Position numbers and translations under genes: made by a program. The notes under the pieces were generated by a model. It was not told the origin of the DNA and did not search any database. It was given only the letters and a program-made list of their open reading frames with translations. From the NCBI RefSeq assembly GCF_016806835.2, contig NZ_CP086111.1:5077471-5141470 (forward strand): a stretch of DNA of 64,000 nt. The letters are read 5' to 3'. The stretch is from Skermanella rosea. GTDB taxonomy: Bacteria; Pseudomonadota; Alphaproteobacteria; Azospirillales; Azospirillaceae. Shown here piece after piece: positions 63,287 to 64,000 of this stretch. How positions within the stretch are numbered: the first letter of the stretch is position 1; every line of letters begins with the position of its first letter.

Positions 63287-64000
63287 GTGCCGAACGAGAT
63301 GGACGTCCAGGATCAACATGGGTCGATCTTCAGTCGCGACGCGGTCGTTCGGCTTGGGCGATCCCATGTCGCGTCCCCGGCCCCCTCCCGCGAAGCCTCC
63401 TCCCCCGACACCTTCCTGACGCGGACGCTGAACCGGATCCTGACCGCCGCCAACGGCCTCGACGAGGTCCCGACGCCGGAACCGGCGCTCGGAAGGATCG
63501 CCGCCCTGCTGGAGACCATACCGGGCATCTCGGGCGTCGAGTTCCAGCTCGGCAACACCGGGGACCAGCAGGCCCAGCATATGGAAACACCGGCGGCGGA
63601 CTCTCCCGCCTGCGGGAGCCTGCGCCTGGTCTCCCGCCGCGGATCTGCCGAGGACCGGACCTACCTGATTCCCCTGCGGGCCGGCCGCTCCCACCATGGC
63701 TGGCTGCGCCTGCGGCACGACCCGGATGTCCCGCTGTCCCGCCTGTCGAGCGAACTCGGGACGATCTGCCGGCTGGTCGCCCTCCACCTGGAGAAGCGCC
63801 GCTCGGCGGACCTGCTGGAGCAGGCGAACCACGACGTGGCGGAGCTGCGCGCGACGCTGGAACGCGCCGCGGACCGGAAGGACGCCGGCCGCCGTGATCC
63901 CGGGCCTGACGATGCGGGCTTCGACGACAGGGAAAGGGCGCTCCTCCTCGCCGTCGTGCGCGCCCAGGGCGCGGTCCTGCGCGGCGAGCCGGCGGAGGAT
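63287..64000 (+). CDS. GAF-like sensor/signalling protein, 3' truncated by window edge
   Basis: The frame from GTG 63287 stays open to the last base (238 codons visible), so the C-terminus lies outside the window. GGAG stands 8 bases before GTG; ATG 63299 is an alternative. The visible part has a GAF-like region (about 45-175: LNRILTAANGLDEV, IAALLETIPGISGVEFQLGN, YLIPLRAGRSHHGWLRLRH, ICRLVALHLEKRR) followed by a coiled coil (LLEQANHDVAELRATLERAA). It probably continues into an output or kinase domain. Confidence 0.75.
   Translation, partial: MPNEMDVQDQHGSIFSRDAVVRLGRSHVASPAPSREASSPDTFLTRTLNRILTAANGLDEVPTPEPALGRIAALLETIPGISGVEFQLGNTGDQQAQHMETPAADSPACGSLRLVSRRGSAEDRTYLIPLRAGRSHHGWLRLRHDPDVPLSRLSSELGTICRLVALHLEKRRSADLLEQANHDVAELRATLERAADRKDAGRRDPGPDDAGFDDRERALLLAVVRAQGAVLRGEPAED

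Noticed and set aside
63220-63897. Alternative plus-strand frame beginning MPIICPERG at the right edge
   Set aside because: Its composition is Arg/Pro/Gly-rich; the frame from GTG 63287 gives a GAF-like pattern, has a Shine-Dalgarno sequence and stays open to the window end.

Overview
The window is a GC-rich chromosomal segment with dense, short-gapped genes. It contains a small alphaproteobacterial-type 4.5S SRP RNA, CtaA-type heme A synthase, TRAP transport, an HPF-cold shock fusion and many two-component kinases. Gene content and order (pheA-nudC-ffs-dnaX-ybaB-recR; def-fmt-truA; aroK-aroB) suggest an alphaproteobacterium of the Rhodospirillales, close to Azospirillum or Skermanella. This placement is by recognition of gene order, not by a search. 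No tRNA, rRNA, CRISPR array, prophage or intact insertion sequence was found.

Left part (1-14300): housekeeping. The 3' part of prephenate dehydratase (pheA) faces NADH pyrophosphatase (nudC). Then come SRP RNA, dnaX-ybaB-recR, rmuC, def, a methyltransferase and fmt-truA. An orphan ribbon-helix-helix antitoxin, a GNAT acetyltransferase and the coupled pair thrC-M16 protease follow.

Middle left (14300-31250): accessory metabolism. A compact minus-strand operon encodes a TRAP transporter (dctPQM) and 5-oxoprolinase subunits PxpB and PxpC without PxpA. Next are a receiver-only response regulator, the molybdoenzyme maturation genes mobA and fdhD with a 39-residue membrane protein, an MltB-like lytic transglycosylase, a CtpA-type protease and an Rpn-like nuclease. 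A glyoxylate/2-hydroxyacid locus has a GntR regulator translationally coupled to an FAD/Fe-S dehydrogenase, divergent from a serine/alanine-glyoxylate aminotransferase. An endonuclease III gene closes the section.

Middle right (31200-45600): a hybrid histidine kinase, a XerD-type recombinase, a 46-residue membrane protein, aroK-aroB, a CNNM/CorC-like protein, a CBS protein and ctaA. A four-gene operon (PepSY protein, cytochrome b561, OmpR-type regulator, histidine kinase) looks like a redox or metal sensing unit. A group III truncated haemoglobin and the tryptophan-degrading kynU-kynA follow.

Right part (45600-64000): a DUF1207 outer membrane protein, a DJ-1/PfpI protein lacking its catalytic Cys, DUF4170, and isocitrate lyase divergent from its probable ScfR/RamB-type regulator. 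A surface-related group holds a TylF-like methyltransferase, a GH17 membrane glucanase, a passenger-less autotransporter barrel and a family 2 glycosyltransferase. OsmC, a 1054-residue 7TMR-DISM hybrid kinase facing an orphan amino-acid binding protein, a 24-residue membrane protein, RlpA, HPF-CSD and a GAF-like protein cut by the window edge complete it.

The non-coding sequence holds three families of palindromic dispersed repeats. A 21-nt promoter block is shared by ffs and ctaA, and a cluster of GTAAA motifs lies between aceA and its regulator. No single new system is proven. The best candidates for follow-up are the PepSY-cytochrome-TCS operon, the DISM kinase with its orphan binding protein, and the aceA/ScfR control region.
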